From the NCBI GenBank assembly GCA_009760855.2, contig WPIO01000016.1:1-64000 (forward strand): a DNA stretch of 64,000 nt, given 5' to 3'. A program made the position numbers and the translations under genes. This stretch comes from Cristatella mucedo (taxonomy: Eukaryota > Bryozoa > Phylactolaemata > Cristatellidae). Below are positions 45,785 to 57,836 of this stretch, one piece after another. The notes under the pieces are model-generated. The model was not told the origin of the DNA, ran no database searches, and saw nothing but the letters and a program-made list of their open reading frames with translations. The first letter of the stretch is position 1. Each line of letters begins with the position of its first letter.

Positions 45785-45940
45785 AGGTGTAAGGTGCTCT
45801 CACTCCACGACCCTAGCCGTAGGTTTGAATCTTTCTGCATGCAATTCTGTGTGGCTTACTGCAAGCTGGACTGATAGCCACAAAGGTTTTTCTCTCGACA
45901 CGTTCATGTTGCTGTGTAATCAGCTAATGTAAACCTGTAA
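45785..45940 (+). mobile_element. tRNA-derived SINE-like element
   Basis: A tRNA-like head, TGGTGCTCTCACTCCACGAC in the partner copy with a B-box-like GGTTTGAATC, is followed by a conserved body (TGATAGCCACAAAGG) and end (AATCAGCTAATG). Related copies occur at 49908 and 61858. Confidence 0.5.
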
Positions 45941-46835
45941 ATCCTAGTTTAGATATAGGTGTGTAAAATACCTGACTTGGGCGAACATATACCTACACCT
46001 CGAGTAGATATCTGTCAAATCTGAGTCGGGCTATTGATAATTAATTTAGTCTGTACTTGGGTCTGTAAATACTTTATGAATCTCTGTGTAGTCAACACCA
46101 CAGCATTACCAATACCTAAAAGAAAGATTTTTACGTCGAGCCTGACGTAGAGTCTATGTGTTAGATTATTTTTTCTGGATGAAATGAAGGTTTTTGTATT
46201 ATTCATCATCAAGACCGTCTTGACTACCTGCATACACACCACTAATGTGCAAGTATTACTAAAGCACCTGTCTTCCTGCCCGGACAGTAGTGGCACGGCA
46301 GTGCTTTAGGTCTGTGGCTAATTGTAGAGCTTCGAGTCTTGCTTCAGGCATTTCTGTGTGGCCTACTGCAGGCTTGACAGATAGCCCATAAGGTTTTTCT
46401 GTCGCCACGTCCATGATGCTATTGAATCAGCTAACGTTGAGCCTTTAACTATTAGCTTATACATAATTGTGTAGGATACCTGATTCAGACGAACGTATAC
46501 GTACACATCGCCTAGATATATAGCAGATCTGACTTGAGCTATTAACTATTAATTTAGTCTGTGCTTGGGTTTATAAATACTTTATGGATTTTTGTGTAGT
46601 CATCACCACAAGCATAATCATCGCCGGAAAGAAGGCCTTGTACATGGAGCCTGACGTCGAGTCTATCTGTTAGATTAGTTCTACTAGATAAAATGCATGT
46701 TTCTGTATTATTCATCATCAAGTCCGTCTTGGCTACCAGAGTTCAAGCTGCTCATGTGCAAGTCTTACTTGAGCACATGTCAGCCTGCCTGGACGGTACT
46801 GGAAGAGCAGTGCTTTAGGTCTGTGGCTGATTGTA
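45890..46835 (+). repeat. Tandem duplication of about 480 bp
   Basis: Two successive units share AAGGTTTTTCT, GAATCAGCTAA, AATTTAGTCTGT, TAAATACTTTATG, GTGTAGTCA and TATTATTCATCATCAAG in order (45890-46330 and 46385-46830). Confidence 0.8.
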
Positions 46836-47691
46836 GAGCTTATGTCAACCAGTGATCCTTTAAAGTGTAAATCGTTCTGAGGATAATTACCCGGCTTGTA
46901 TTCCCCCCTGCAAATTTTTTCTCCTGCCAATCCAGTAGCCAAAAACAAGCCAGGGTTTTACTCACTTCATGACTGTCTAGTGGCCGAGAACAAACTGCGC
47001 TATAGTTTCTATACAAGTGGCACACGACTGCACATGATCACATTTTACTCGCAGCACCTGTATTGTTGCTTCCCTTGTAAGTTGCAATACCCCGTGCAGT
47101 CTCTCCTTGGTATCTCGCTATCCTATTCCATAATGACTTTTACCTGAACGACTGCACGATCTGTACTGTTGAGTCTGCCTAATTTCAGTTGCTTCTCATG
47201 GCGAAATTCTGACCTCCCAAGCATTTCGGTGCAATTTTTGATTTCGCGATGGCTTCTTAACCTCACTGCTTTCAGATCTTGATGTGGGAGGCTGTGGTTA
47301 CTGTTGTCGTGAACTGATATTGTATCTAATTAAAGCTCCTAAAATTATCTTTGCAGTCAAAGACAATGCGCAAGCTGTATATGTGTTTGTGACATGTGCA
47401 TTTTCTTCAGCATTATAAAGTGCCTGGAAAGATTATTCCTTGCCCTGTTTTTTGTTCAACAAAGTAACGACCAATCCTGTAACATGCTCTCGTTTTATCC
47501 AAGCCTACCTATGACATGCTATCTATGCACGCAGATTGCCCTGGTAGCTGCTATCTATGCTATCTTCTAGCCTTGCACGTTATCTATGTGAGCATCTTTC
47601 TGCAATATCTTTTCTGTATGCATGCGAAAGTATGATATTGATTTCTGAGTGATTACGAAGTAAGTATTTGTTGTCAAAACAATGCAACGTT

Positions 47692-47738
<47 letters not shown>

Positions 47739-47934
47739 CGTGTGTCTGTGTTGACATGCTGACATTGTGCATGCTGCCAGTAATCATACACACTTGCATA
47801 TTGATTCTGTTCGTGTAACCTCTAACCATGGTATGCTTGTTGTCACTGAGCATGCTACCACTAACCATTTGGAATGCAGACTAAGGTAGAGTCTGTGCTA
47901 ATTTTGCTCTATCTCTCGGTAGCTTTTATAATAT
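46836..47934. other. Host DNA inside duplication B with a (GT)n tract
   Basis: No gene is seen. A (GT)n/(GC)n run lies at 47694-47747. The same region recurs near 62880-63990. Confidence 0.6.
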
Positions 47935-49230
47935 TATAATAATAATAATAATGCACTTGATAAAGCGCCCTCAGTGAACTGAGGGCGCTTTATCATGAAT
48001 TATTATTGACTGAGTTAATTAATTTAAGTTATTGACGAAGGCTAAGAGGGATCAAAGCAAAGGTACAACTGACAACTGAGTGTCATCCACATAGAAGTGA
48101 AAGCCTAGATTGTGCTTGTCATGCTTGGCAATCACTTCAGCAAGAGGGAGAGTATAAACCGTGAAAAGAACCGGAACTAGCACGGAGCCCCGATGTACCC
48201 CTTATTTCAGAGGTACCTCGGATGATCTTTATCCATTCACTCAATACTCTGGGGTCTCCCACTGAGATATGCTCTGAACCATTGTAGAGCAGTGCCACTG
48301 ATGCCCGTACGAGATGAGAGGCGCTCTTGAAGAACTTTCTGATCGATTGTATCAAAAGCTGCCGAAAGATCGAGCAGAACAAGCAGGGACACTCTACCTA
48401 TGTCTGCATTCCCAAGTAGGTCGTTGTATACCCTAAGCAATGCTGTCTCTGTGGAGTGATTTGCTCTAAAGCCAGCTGGAATTTGCTAGCAAAGTTTGAG
48501 GTTTCAATATATGAGTTCAGCTGGTCTACCACGACCTGTTCCAGTGTCTTTGATAGGAATGGTAGAAGGGAGACTGGGCGGTAGTTGCTCAAATTCTCTT
48601 GGTCCGGTGTCGCTTTCTTGAGAAGTGGCCTAACTACAGCTTTTTGAAAGGGGCTGTTACATGACCCGAGGCTAATGACATATTAATGATGTTAGTTATG
48701 CATGGCAGCAGCAGATCAATGCAATGTAGGAGCAGTAGAAATAGGGTCTAGAAGACTTGGTGTCTTCTTTGATAGGGATATGAACTTCAGGACGAGATTA
48801 CCTGTAACCTGCTTAAATGTAGACATTGAGGAGCAGCCAGGAATCAGGGAACAGCATTCTAGGGGGATGTTGTCATCGTAGGGATGGACTCCCTGATCTT
48901 GTCCATATTTTGCACAAAGAATTGAGAGAAGCGATCGGCTAGATCGTCACAAGGATTATCAGGTAAGGAGCTAATCTAGGAGTGGTTGAGGAGATGGTTT
49001 ATCGTCGACTTCAGCATTTTTGGATTGTGCATCTGTGATTCAACAATATTTTTTATAGAAGCTAGACTTGGCCTTTGTTAGGATCGATTGGAACAGCCCA
49101 CGGTATTCTTCACATGCCTGTCGATGGACAGTAAGTCCTGTTCTTTTGTATGCTTTTTCAAGCCTTGGCTTAGCCATGGCTAGTTTAATGTGTGAGGTAA
49201 ACCATAGGCCATCTGGGTGAGGGTGCACAG
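47935..49230 (-). mobile_element. CR1-B-like retrotransposon, RT region
   Basis: The (AAT)n tail and a shortened hairpin are at the low end. Minus-strand pieces encode the RT: ANYRPVSLLPFLSK-like (NYRPVSLLPFLSKTLEQV, about 48560), LLVLLDLSAAFDTIDQKV (about 48370) and a YVDD active-site block (FHFYVDDTQLS, about 48085). Upstream endonuclease-linker remnants reach about 49230. Frames are broken. The ORF2 C-terminus is missing between RT and tail, so it is internally deleted. Confidence 0.85.
47958..47995. repeat. Perfect 17-bp hairpin at a CR1-B end
   Basis: TGATAAAGCGCCCTCAG and CTGAGGGCGCTTTATCA are exact reverse complements around the loop TGAA. Other copies have about 20 additional bases in the loop. 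Confidence 0.97.
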
Positions 49231-49239
49231 TGTGATTAG

Positions 49240-50520
49240 TCAGAGATGCAAACTCGTCGAGCTTGTCAGCTTTTGATGCTATCGATAGCCAAGTTCTTCT
49301 TGAGGGCCTCTCATCTTGCCTGGGTATCTCAGGACCTGCACTGCAATGGTTCAGGTCCTATCACTGTAGGAGACTACAGAGTTTTTATTATAGATGTGAA
49401 TGGACAAAGATCATCCGAGGAACCTCTGAAATATGGGGTACCTCTGGGCTCCGTGCTTTGTCTTGTGCTTTTCACGGTTTTAAACATTTCCTCTTCGCGA
49501 CATGATTGCCAAGCACAATCTCGGCTTTCACTTCTATGCAGCCGATACTCAGCTGTACTATTGCTTCGATCCTTCACCGTGTCGAATTTTCTCAACTCTC
49601 TTGCTCAATTCATTGATGACATCTGCACATGGATGGCAGCAAATTTTGTTTAACTGAATGATAATACAAACCAGCCTGCTAGTTGTGACCTAAGCAAATG
49701 CGATTCAGAAATTGAGAAGGCTAACCCTCAAAATAGGCTCTACTAGCATATGTCCTGTTGAATATGCAAGAAATCTAGGTGTAATGTTCTAAAGTGACCT
49801 TTTGTTAGACGACCATATTACCTCCACTATTAAGGTCTGCCTACTTTCAGTCACATAGCATTGCTAAAATTCGGGCTTGTTTAGACTGGGTTACCACATC
49901 AAAGTTGTTGAGCCGCGATGGCACGCTAGTTAAGGCTGTTGCCTTATGGGGTCGAATCCTGCATCCGGTGACCCTTTGCAGCCACTGCAAGAGGTGGTGA
50001 TAGCCATAAATACTATTCTGTCACTACTTAAAAGAGGCTGTTGAATCAGCTAGAATTTCTTTTTTAAGTTGCTTCCTGCGTTTGTGACATCCCGTCTTGA
50101 CTTATGTAAGTCACTGCTTGCTGGCCTGCCGGCCTGTGGAATCTGGCACTTACTGCTGGTGCAATACTCCGCAGCTAGGCTTGTCTGTCGTGAGCACTGC
50201 AGTTGCCACATTACACGACTTCTCGCCGACCTGCACTAGCAACCAGTCAAGCAACTGATCGACTTAAAGGTTGGATTACTCACTTTTAGGTCCCTTCATT
50301 CTTTGGCTCCAGCCGACTTATCAGATCTACTTCCCCATCAGGCTTAGCATCGTACCACCTGATTTTCGGAATCCCACAGTTTACCACTACATCGAACAAA
50401 CCTCAAATCCTTTGAAGACCGGTCCTTTAGTTCGTATGCTGCCGAAGCCTGGAAGTTACTCCCGACTTCACTCAGGATGTGCTATACAACTGTGTATTAA
50501 TTGTTATTATTATTATTAGT
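49240..50520 (+). mobile_element. CR1-B retrotransposon, plus strand, with SINE inserted
   Basis: The RT begins at SAFDAIDSQVLLEGLS (49263) and continues through ISGPALQWFRSY and GVPLGSVL. A decayed active-site block lies near 49530. An ORF2 C-terminal region at 50060-50480 ends in ATT repeats. At about 49908-50060 a tRNA-like SINE (GGGTCGAATCC box) interrupts it. It lies head to head with the minus-strand copy on the left. Confidence 0.82.
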
Positions 50521-50730
50521 ATGAGCACCAAGTTTCACAGTTTGAATAGGGGCAACTCCCCTCCCTGAAAAAGTATCAGGTCAAATCAGTCCATCCTACC
50601 TGGCATTGTTATGAATGTCTATTATAGAGTCTTTATCTATCTGTGATCTCTGATTAAAACTGGCCTCTTTTGCACAACTTGCATAGCTGCTCCTTTAGCC
50701 TTTCGTTGTTATATCATTTTAAGGTTTATT
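50521..50730. promoter_or_regulatory. Probable 5' region of the TRIM gene
   Basis: This is the space between the CR1-B tail and the TRIM start codon. No clear TATA box or other defined motif can be assigned, and the real promoter may lie further upstream. Confidence 0.25.
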
Positions 50731-53700
50731 ATGGCACAAGAGCATCCAATTCAACGACATGCATCAATAGACGAATGCCTGCTGTCTTGCGTCGCCTGCG
50801 GACAAATTACAGAGGAGCCTCTGCTGCTGAGCTGCCTGCACAGCTGCTGCAACGGCTGCGCCGACCGTGCTGCCACAGCTGAGAGCTCAATGAGCATTCA
50901 CTGTACAGCTTGTGACGTACCCACCGACATCAGTAAAGGAAAGCATCACAACGGTTTCATTGCTGAGTTGGTGAGGCGTTTTACAATCCTGAAGGATGCT
51001 GGCAAGTGCAGCCTGTGCAGAGAGGATGGAAGCCCTGACGTGCCGGCATACCGCTGGTGCGAGCAGTGCCAGAAATCCTTGTGTTCTGACTGCTTACCGG
51101 GTCATAGCCGATACAACAAAAGTCACACGACCTCTGAGCTTCCACAGATCACGAGCTGGAGTCAAGTACTTGAGGCCGCAGGGCAACAGCAGTGCTTGCA
51201 GCACCAGAAGCCGCTGGATTTCCTCTGCTTGACTTGCAAGCGAGCCAAGTGCACCGACTGTGGCAGGCAGTGTGAGGTCTCCGGTCACTCTTTGCCGCAG
51301 CATCTGAAAGGTCCAAGAGCCGAAACTTTCTTGAAGGGCGTTAAAGAAGGCATACAGCATCTGCTTGAGCATTTGAATGCCAAGTCTTCCCAGCTCTTGC
51401 AGCCCATGGATCTTATCAAAGACGTCCAATCGGCTCGTGCCATCCATATGGATGTGATTAAGACAAGGAAGAAGTATGCTATTGATGCTGTGACCAAAGC
51501 CTTTGATAATTGTGAGAGCAAGGTCAGAGACTGCTACGACCAGCTCGAGGTCAGCGCTGCCACCGTGCAAGGCCTGGCTGAACAGCTGCATCAGTCTGTG
51601 CAGCATGCATCGACATACATCAGCAGCCTAGCGGCTGCAGCATGCGATCCTGATTTGCTGGACCAGCACGAAACCTTGAGGTCACGCCTCAAAGTGCTTT
51701 CTAAGCAGCTGGAGAGCTTCAGAGATTTACCGGCTGCTGAAAAGCTGGTATCACTGAGTGGATCTCTGCCTGAGGACTTGGATATGGTGGTCGCCTCGTG
51801 GATGGGAACTCCAAAGCTGACCGCAGGTAGCTGCCTACGAAGCAATGCAGCCCGTGCATGGCATGGCTCAATGTGCTGACAAGCGAACCTTTCCGACATT
51901 CCAAAACTGCAGCCCTTGGCAAATTTGACCTTGTAGACTCTCTTGGCCAACTCATTGACGAAGTTAGTGTCTCTAAGGATGGTGCTCGACCTGGTGTGGC
52001 AGGTGAGCTCACAATTTTAGGACACATTCCCAATCCGTGACTTTCTGCTGCCGAGCCACTAGCTTGCATGCCACACTGTCCTGCCGTTATACTGTCAGAG
52101 TTGCTTAATGTATATGCCTGCAAGGTCTTGAACTAGAGGCTCAACACCTAGCAACAGCTACTGCAATACATTCAAGTAGGAACTGTTAAGGCAAGTAACA
52201 GATCAGAATATACAGTGTATTTGTAAAACCCGACGAGAGCCCTTACCGAAAGTGCAAGCAATACTTCCGGAGAATGAATTGTACATTTAGCAGTTTAAAT
52301 TTTGTGGATTCTTTTCTGAAAGTTGTCTATTTTACTTGTACAAAAGTATTGACCCAATTGAAAACACGAAAAACACGTACGTTAGTAATTTACCCTTTAC
52401 CCTTTCCTAATGGTAATGCTTCGATCTGTTTCCATTTTGTTTTATCGTGGCTTAGGGCTTCCATGCTGCCATACTATTGTAATAATACCAGCGTTCATCT
52501 TCTAATAGCAACTAATAGTCATATTGATTAGTGCCTGGGTGGTTCGAGTCATACCTGTCTGATCGTATACGCTTCTTCCTCTGACATGGAATAATATTTG
52601 CAAGCCACTGTAAGCTGCCGCCTCTGTACAGATTAGTTGTCACTTTGATACAACACAGCTTTTTCATTTCTAGTGTTAAGGTAAAATTTAAGCCTTTTGG
52701 CTTCTTTATCGAAACCGAAAGCAGCTAAGGCATCGAGTGTGCTTTAAAGATACCCAGTTTCTGTGGTTTTCCCTCGTTTCAGATTTGCATCTATACGTTT
52801 ATGCACACAGACAGGTGATGAAAAACTCGTGGCTAGCGACACTAGCTTCCATTAAAAAAAGTTAAGGTTTGCTAATCAAAGTGCCTCATTTCTAAAATCA
52901 AAAGAGACTTAACAGCTATCATGCCTCCTTGCACTTGGCAATACTGGTTTGCCTGTACCAACACTCAAACCCGCTACTTGGATCATTACGTGCAAGCATC
53001 TTAACCCCGTAGCCCGGCTCAGGGGCATCATTTGTATACTGCTATCTAAAAGATCGAGACGGGCAGTTTTCGTCTTTGATACTACTTGATATATAGTGTT
53101 ATAACATTACAATTTGCTCGTAGCAGTGCACAAATGCATGGGATAATTGAGATACAGATTTATTTAGAAGACGTATCGTGATTCTATTTTACTGTTGGTA
53201 TGAATTGAAAGGGTTGCCTCTGCATTGGCAGGCAAAGAAAGGATCAGTGAATTGCAAATGCAGAACAAGCAATGACAGTGGCAAAAATAGCCGTGACTGT
53301 AACAGCTTGTAGTTGCAATGACGAAATGTGGTCACTCTATTTGGCAGTCTAATAAGCACTGCCTAGGTGTGAGTTATACAAAGGAGGAGTAATCTTTGAG
53401 TAGTATTATGTTATGAGTGTATTGCTAGTGCAGTGCTCAAGTGATTGAGCTATTGCGATAGCTGTTCGAGCAGCAGTACCCTAGGTCCAGAGCTTGAAGA
53501 CTTGAGTTTCAGTGAGTGCTTGCATCGGCTGGAGCCGAAGTGAGCCGTACTACTTCGATCGAGTGCTTTAGTGCTTCGATCTAGCTGTAGTGCAGTGTCA
53601 TGTAACTGTATCTTACTAACGGAGAGGTGTAAATGCACTGACAGTGTGCATGCCCTGCGAGTGTCCGAATGCACGTGCGGCCTTGAATGCGTATATGAAC

Positions 53701-55436
53701 CCGACACAGTAAGTTTGAAATGCTGCCTAAGCTAATCATGGCATGGCATTGGTGTTAAGAGCATACTAGCATTCGACAGGGTCACTGGAAATCTTCATAG
53801 TTGTGCATTAAGGAACCAGTCTTCTTTGATGACAAATTATCAAATGAGCAGGCAATAAGGTCGTGGATTGGTTGTCTTGATTACTAAAGACCAGGCAAGT
53901 TTTGCAAAACTACCTCACTCACCTTGTTCAGCTGCTGAGATTGAACTCACTCAGCACTAAGAATGAGTGAATTTTGTGCTGATACATTTAAAGTCTGAAC
54001 CTCAGATCCTTTGGAGACTGTGCCTTTAGTTCGTATGCTCCCAAAGCCCGTTATGCATTCTCACCTGGCGTCACGACATCTCCTGACTTGACCACGTTCA
54101 ATAAGAAACTAGAAACACACCTATATATCACAACCTGTAGCAGTGGGCATCACAGCCTTTATTTGCACACTGACCCTGTGCTTCCTACCGCTAAACATGT
54201 TATTCTTGTTGTTTATTAGGCGTGCTACCACAAACCATTCGATCGTGCTTCCTTTGCAGTAAATGTGAAGTCTGTTGAAAGAGATGTAGTTCTCTGAGGG
54301 TGCTTTGTCAAATGTATTATTATTCTTATATAAAATAAGACCAAGCATCTTGCAACGGTGCAGTCAAGCAACGAAAAGTCGTACGACATTTTATTGTATA
54401 GGCAAGAACTAAGCTAATCTTGTAAAAATGTCCTGTCAAAAGTAGCACAGTGCACGAGTCTCTCGTCTCATGCGGTGCTCTGCTAATTTTCTGCTATCTC
54501 TGCCTGTATTCACACAATGGTTTCTTCATTGTATCAGAGCAGCAGCTAGCGCTGCACTTCGGCCCGGCCTCCAGCAGCTTCCAGATGCCTGTCCAGTGCT
54601 ACGACCTGTCTGTGACGTCAGAGGGGCATCTGCTGCTGGCTGCCTTGCAGCACGGCATGAAGGAATACAGTCAGAGCGGCAGCGAGCTGAGCGTGTGGAA
54701 ATCAGCGAAGCGGAGCGACGGACGGGACGACTCAGTCGTTGCAGTGCAGTCCCTGCAGGACGGACGTGCCGTTGTAGGCGTGTGCTTCTCACATCTCCTT
54801 CTGCTGCTCAGACGCAGCTCTGCTGCTGCTGCAGGGGACTCGCAGGGAACGTGGATCGAGGACCGGCGTGTTGCTGTGCTGCCGTGGTCTCCCTGGAAGC
54901 TGTCCTCGCTCGGCGACCTGCTTGCTGTGACCCAGGGCGGATGGCCGGTGGCCTATGCTGGTGGCCGAGGGCTGCAGCTGCTGCAGCTGAGCTCGGGGCA
55001 CCTGCTGTACAGCACCGAGTACGAGTATGGCATACGCAGTGTGGCTCTCACTGCTGCAGCTCTTGTCACTACGAGCTACAGCAAGGTGAAGCTGGACGAT
55101 GGCAGAAAGCTGGACGTAGTGGACAGCTGCAGCCACCGAGGTGACAGACAATGGAGACACGAGCTGAGCAGCGAGGAGCAAGCGATGGGCGTCTGTGCTG
55201 CAGGCGGAATCCTGTACCTGGCTGTGGCAGGGAGGCAGGGAGACAGGAGCAGGGACTGTGTGAGGGCACTCTGTGCTGCGACTGGGCGGGTGCAGCTGCA
55301 GGTCCTCTCCTACATCAGCCACGGACTGCAGCGGCCTCGGTGCCTGTCGCTGGGCGGAGGACAGAGGACGGTGCTAGCCGTGCTGGGCTGGGAAAATCAG
55401 ACTGTGAGCGTGTACCCTGCAGCAGCTAAGAGCTAA
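50731..55436 (+). CDS. TRIM-type E3 ubiquitin ligase, two exons
   Basis: Exon 1 is 50731-51826 and exon 2 is 54538-55436, giving 664 residues. Residues 20-61 form a C3HC4 RING (C20, C23, C35, H37, C40, C43, C58, C61). B-box 1 is about 93-132, B-box 2 about 155-191 and a coiled coil about 195-340. The C-terminal about 300 residues have repeats of the type SLGDLLAVTQ and LQLLQLSSG, probably a beta-propeller. The splice model rests on GTAG after CAG at 51827, a pyrimidine-rich acceptor ending CAG at 54537, and matching phase (one base left in exon 1, exon 2 entered at codon position 2). Such proteins attach ubiquitin to targets chosen by the C-terminal domain, often in innate immunity or RNA control. 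Targets here are unknown. Without splicing, exon 1 would read on to a stop at 51879. Confidence 0.85.
51827..54537 (+). other. Intron of the TRIM gene
   Basis: It contains a leftover coding-like frame at 51858-52040 and unremarkable AT-rich DNA at 52100-53160. A reversed tRNA-like stretch near 52960-53030 is weak. From 53165 the left arm of segmental duplication A begins, including a CR1-B 3' end at 53995-54330. Confidence 0.7.
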
Positions 55437-55700
55437 GATCTGGAGGTCTGCGACATGCAGCTCTGGGCCAGCACTGCATGTCACTTCGTCTGACTGATAC
55501 CAATGCATGCATTTATTTACCTTGTTACGAAGTGATGCATCAATAATCCATAAATTAATAGTCCACGATTTAAGAATCGCCATGTGATGCCACGAGTTCC
55601 ACTCAGACTGTCTCCTGGTACGATGTGAGCAGCTGCAGCCAGGCAGAGAGCAGCTGCAGTGGCACCGAGCTGCCAGCGTTCGTTGACGTTACGTCCGTGC
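53165..55700 (+). repeat. Segmental duplication A, copy 2 (partner 3435-5840)
   Basis: It has the same order of blocks as copy 1: GTGATTCTATTTTACTGTT, GCTTGCATCGGCTGGAGCCG, the CR1-B 3' end, the TRIM last exon and the downstream CAGGCAGAGAGCAGCTGCAG. Copy 2 contains small extra pieces in the exon, for example codons for WPVAYAGGR. Confidence 0.88.
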
Positions 55701-56464
55701 AGATGCTGCCCCCTACATCACCAAGGGGATGTTTCAACCACGAAGGATTCGAACCAGGGTTGACCGAACAAAGGATTCTCTGACCCTAGGGCGAATCGGC
55801 TGCAGCAGTTTCGACCACTCCTGACTATGGAGTATACAGGAATAATAAACAGCTTTGTTACATGAAGTTACATGTTAAGCTACCAAGAAGTCGTATCGAG
55901 TTATCGAAAGCGAAGGTGGCTGATCTGAGCTTTTCCCTTGGCGTTCAGTACTGGGGCCTTATATCTGCTTATATCTTATATATCTGCTATATCAGCTTAT
56001 ATCTGCGTTCAGTACGGGCACCTTACAACATCCGCTTTATATTTACAATATCCTTTCCTGAACCAACGTATGGTGTACTGCTTGAGTGACTGTGTGTGCA
56101 GTGATTAAAGCCAGACCTGTGCCATGCTGCAACCATTGCCCGTTGGTCGGAGGCTTACTGAGAGCTTCAGATTATCTCCGAGAAGTTTAATCACACTCCC
56201 GCAAGTTAGCTACAAGCACAGAGCGACTGCGAATTATTTTCCTAATCTCGAAAACCTGAGAGTACTCGCGAGTTGAAACTAGAGTTGAAACTGGAGCTCA
56301 GTACAACTACTAATAGTAATATTAATTGCAATGATAATTGTTTCGCAGTTTCCAAGTTCGTGGATGACAAACTTAGGCTGCAAGGTTTTGCACCCTTTGC
56401 ACATCCTAGTAGACTTGTGAGTCACGAAAGTCTTGGTGAGATACCACAAATGCACGGAATCAGC
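55701..56464. other. Host DNA with a tRNA-like relic, no gene
   Basis: On the minus strand at about 55738-55825 a sequence has an exact B-box (GGTTCGAATCC) and an A-box-like TGGTCGAAACTG, but arms do not pair into a full cloverleaf. It is probably a SINE or pseudo-tRNA. Nothing else is recognised. Confidence 0.4.
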
Positions 56465-56850
56465 TAATAATAATAACAATAATAATGCACTTGATAAAGC
56501 GCCCTCAGAGAACTCAATCTCTTCCTAGGCGCTTTCCATTTGCTGCAAAGGGAAACGCGATTGAACCGTGAGTAATATCATGCTTGATAAACTGAAACAT
56601 GAAACATAAACATGAGCAAAGTGGTTAGGGATGACATGCAAAGGGTCAGCATATAAATGTAGTTATTCGTAGCTTGGCAATGATATTCTTTGCTAAACAG
56701 CCCCGAATATTTGAAATATCTAGCTGAAAGTAGATAAGGCTTACTATAGAGCTCACGATGTCATGGAATATAATAATAATAATAATACACTTGATAAAAT
56801 GCGCTTGGACAACTCAATCTCTTTCTAGGCACTTTACGCTTGTGTCAAAG
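56465..56850 (-). mobile_element. Two CR1-B 3' ends, minus strand
   Basis: Each starts with (AAT)n and the TGATAAA.GCGC...CTAGG hairpin. The first (56465-56660) keeps about 190 bases of 3' UTR. The second (56763-56850) is shorter and more diverged. Confidence 0.85.
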
Positions 56851-57009
56851 AAAGTAAAAGGTCAGAATCAAAGGAAAACGACACCGCGACCGGATGTAGT
56901 TGGTGTAGGACATACGGTTGCCGGGCCCATATTGGGGTCAGATTTTACAATTTAAGAGGTTTATCCATAACTAGTAAGCTGACTTAATCGCTCGGTGTGA
57001 CGAAGCTAT

Positions 57010-57836
57010 GCCGGGGATCAACCTTACGGGTGAATTTCGGTGTGCATCCGACCAGCTGCAGAAGCAGAAGATTCTCTGACATCCGGCGGAAGTAGAAGCT
57101 CCCAGCACTTACGAAGATACCTAATATTGAGTCCCGAAACATTGAGATCGATGCACTGCTTGATCAGGAGCCCACGCAGGTCGGTGAGAAGTAGTGTAGC
57201 GTGTCGCATTTGACGCTCATAACCAAAAAGCCTGGCTGATGCAGATTTTTAACCAACTTTAAGCGCATGACATGCACAGGCCGGTAGACTAGCAAGCAGT
57301 GAATTACAGAAGTCGATACGGGACGTCACAAATGCGTGGACCAATTAAGATGTATTTTCCCTATCCACACAAATCCGAATTGTAGCGATTTTATGCATTT
57401 GAAAGTCGGCAGATTTGACTGTGTGTCTGGTGTGGTCGTCTAGTTAAAGATCGCCTTGGAACAGGACACCGAGATTTCGTACACATGCTGCAGATGGTAG
57501 GCTGGCTCGGCCTATTTTGATAAATTTTTCCATTCTTTGAATGACTAGGTTTGCCTATAGCTAGAAAATTACTTCTACGGTTGCTAAATTTAAGAATGTT
57601 GTTGCCATCCATGTGTGAGTGTTATCAATACATGCTGCAGCTGCAAAGGAGTTGAGAGAGAGAGAGCTCGACAGACCGGAAGGATGGGAGGGATTCAAGC
57701 AGCAGGTACTGCTGCTGTAGCGTGTCATCTGCAAAGGGAAACGGAAGCCCATAATGTGCTTGGCAATTACATAGGCAAGAGGTTGAGTACACATTGCGCG
57801 ATGAATTGGATCAAGCACGTAGCCATTGTGTGCTAC
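57010..57836 (-). mobile_element. CR1-B ORF2 fragment, minus strand
   Basis: From high to low coordinates it carries an RT piece with the active-site block GLPFPFADDTL (about 57725), the IDNTHTWMATTFLN stretch (about 57610), and the ORF2 C-terminal region down to 57010, in decayed frames. Its high end abuts another CR1-B tail. Confidence 0.8.

Larger units (their letters stand above)
43680..47930 (+). repeat. Segmental duplication B, copy 1 (partner 59455-63990)
   Basis: Many blocks match the partner in order and orientation, for example GAGCGAGCGTCG, GTAACCGATCC-like stretches, CACTCCACGACCC and TTTTATCCAAGCCTACCT, ending with a GT tract. The copies differ by insertions: copy 2 has a foldback near 60250 and a CR1-B insertion at 61925. 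No gene is recognised inside. Between the blocks near 44200-45600 similarity is patchy. Confidence 0.82.

Noticed and set aside
55738-55825. tRNA gene on the minus strand
   Set aside because: The B-box is exact, but acceptor and T arms do not pair, so it is more likely a SINE or pseudo-tRNA.
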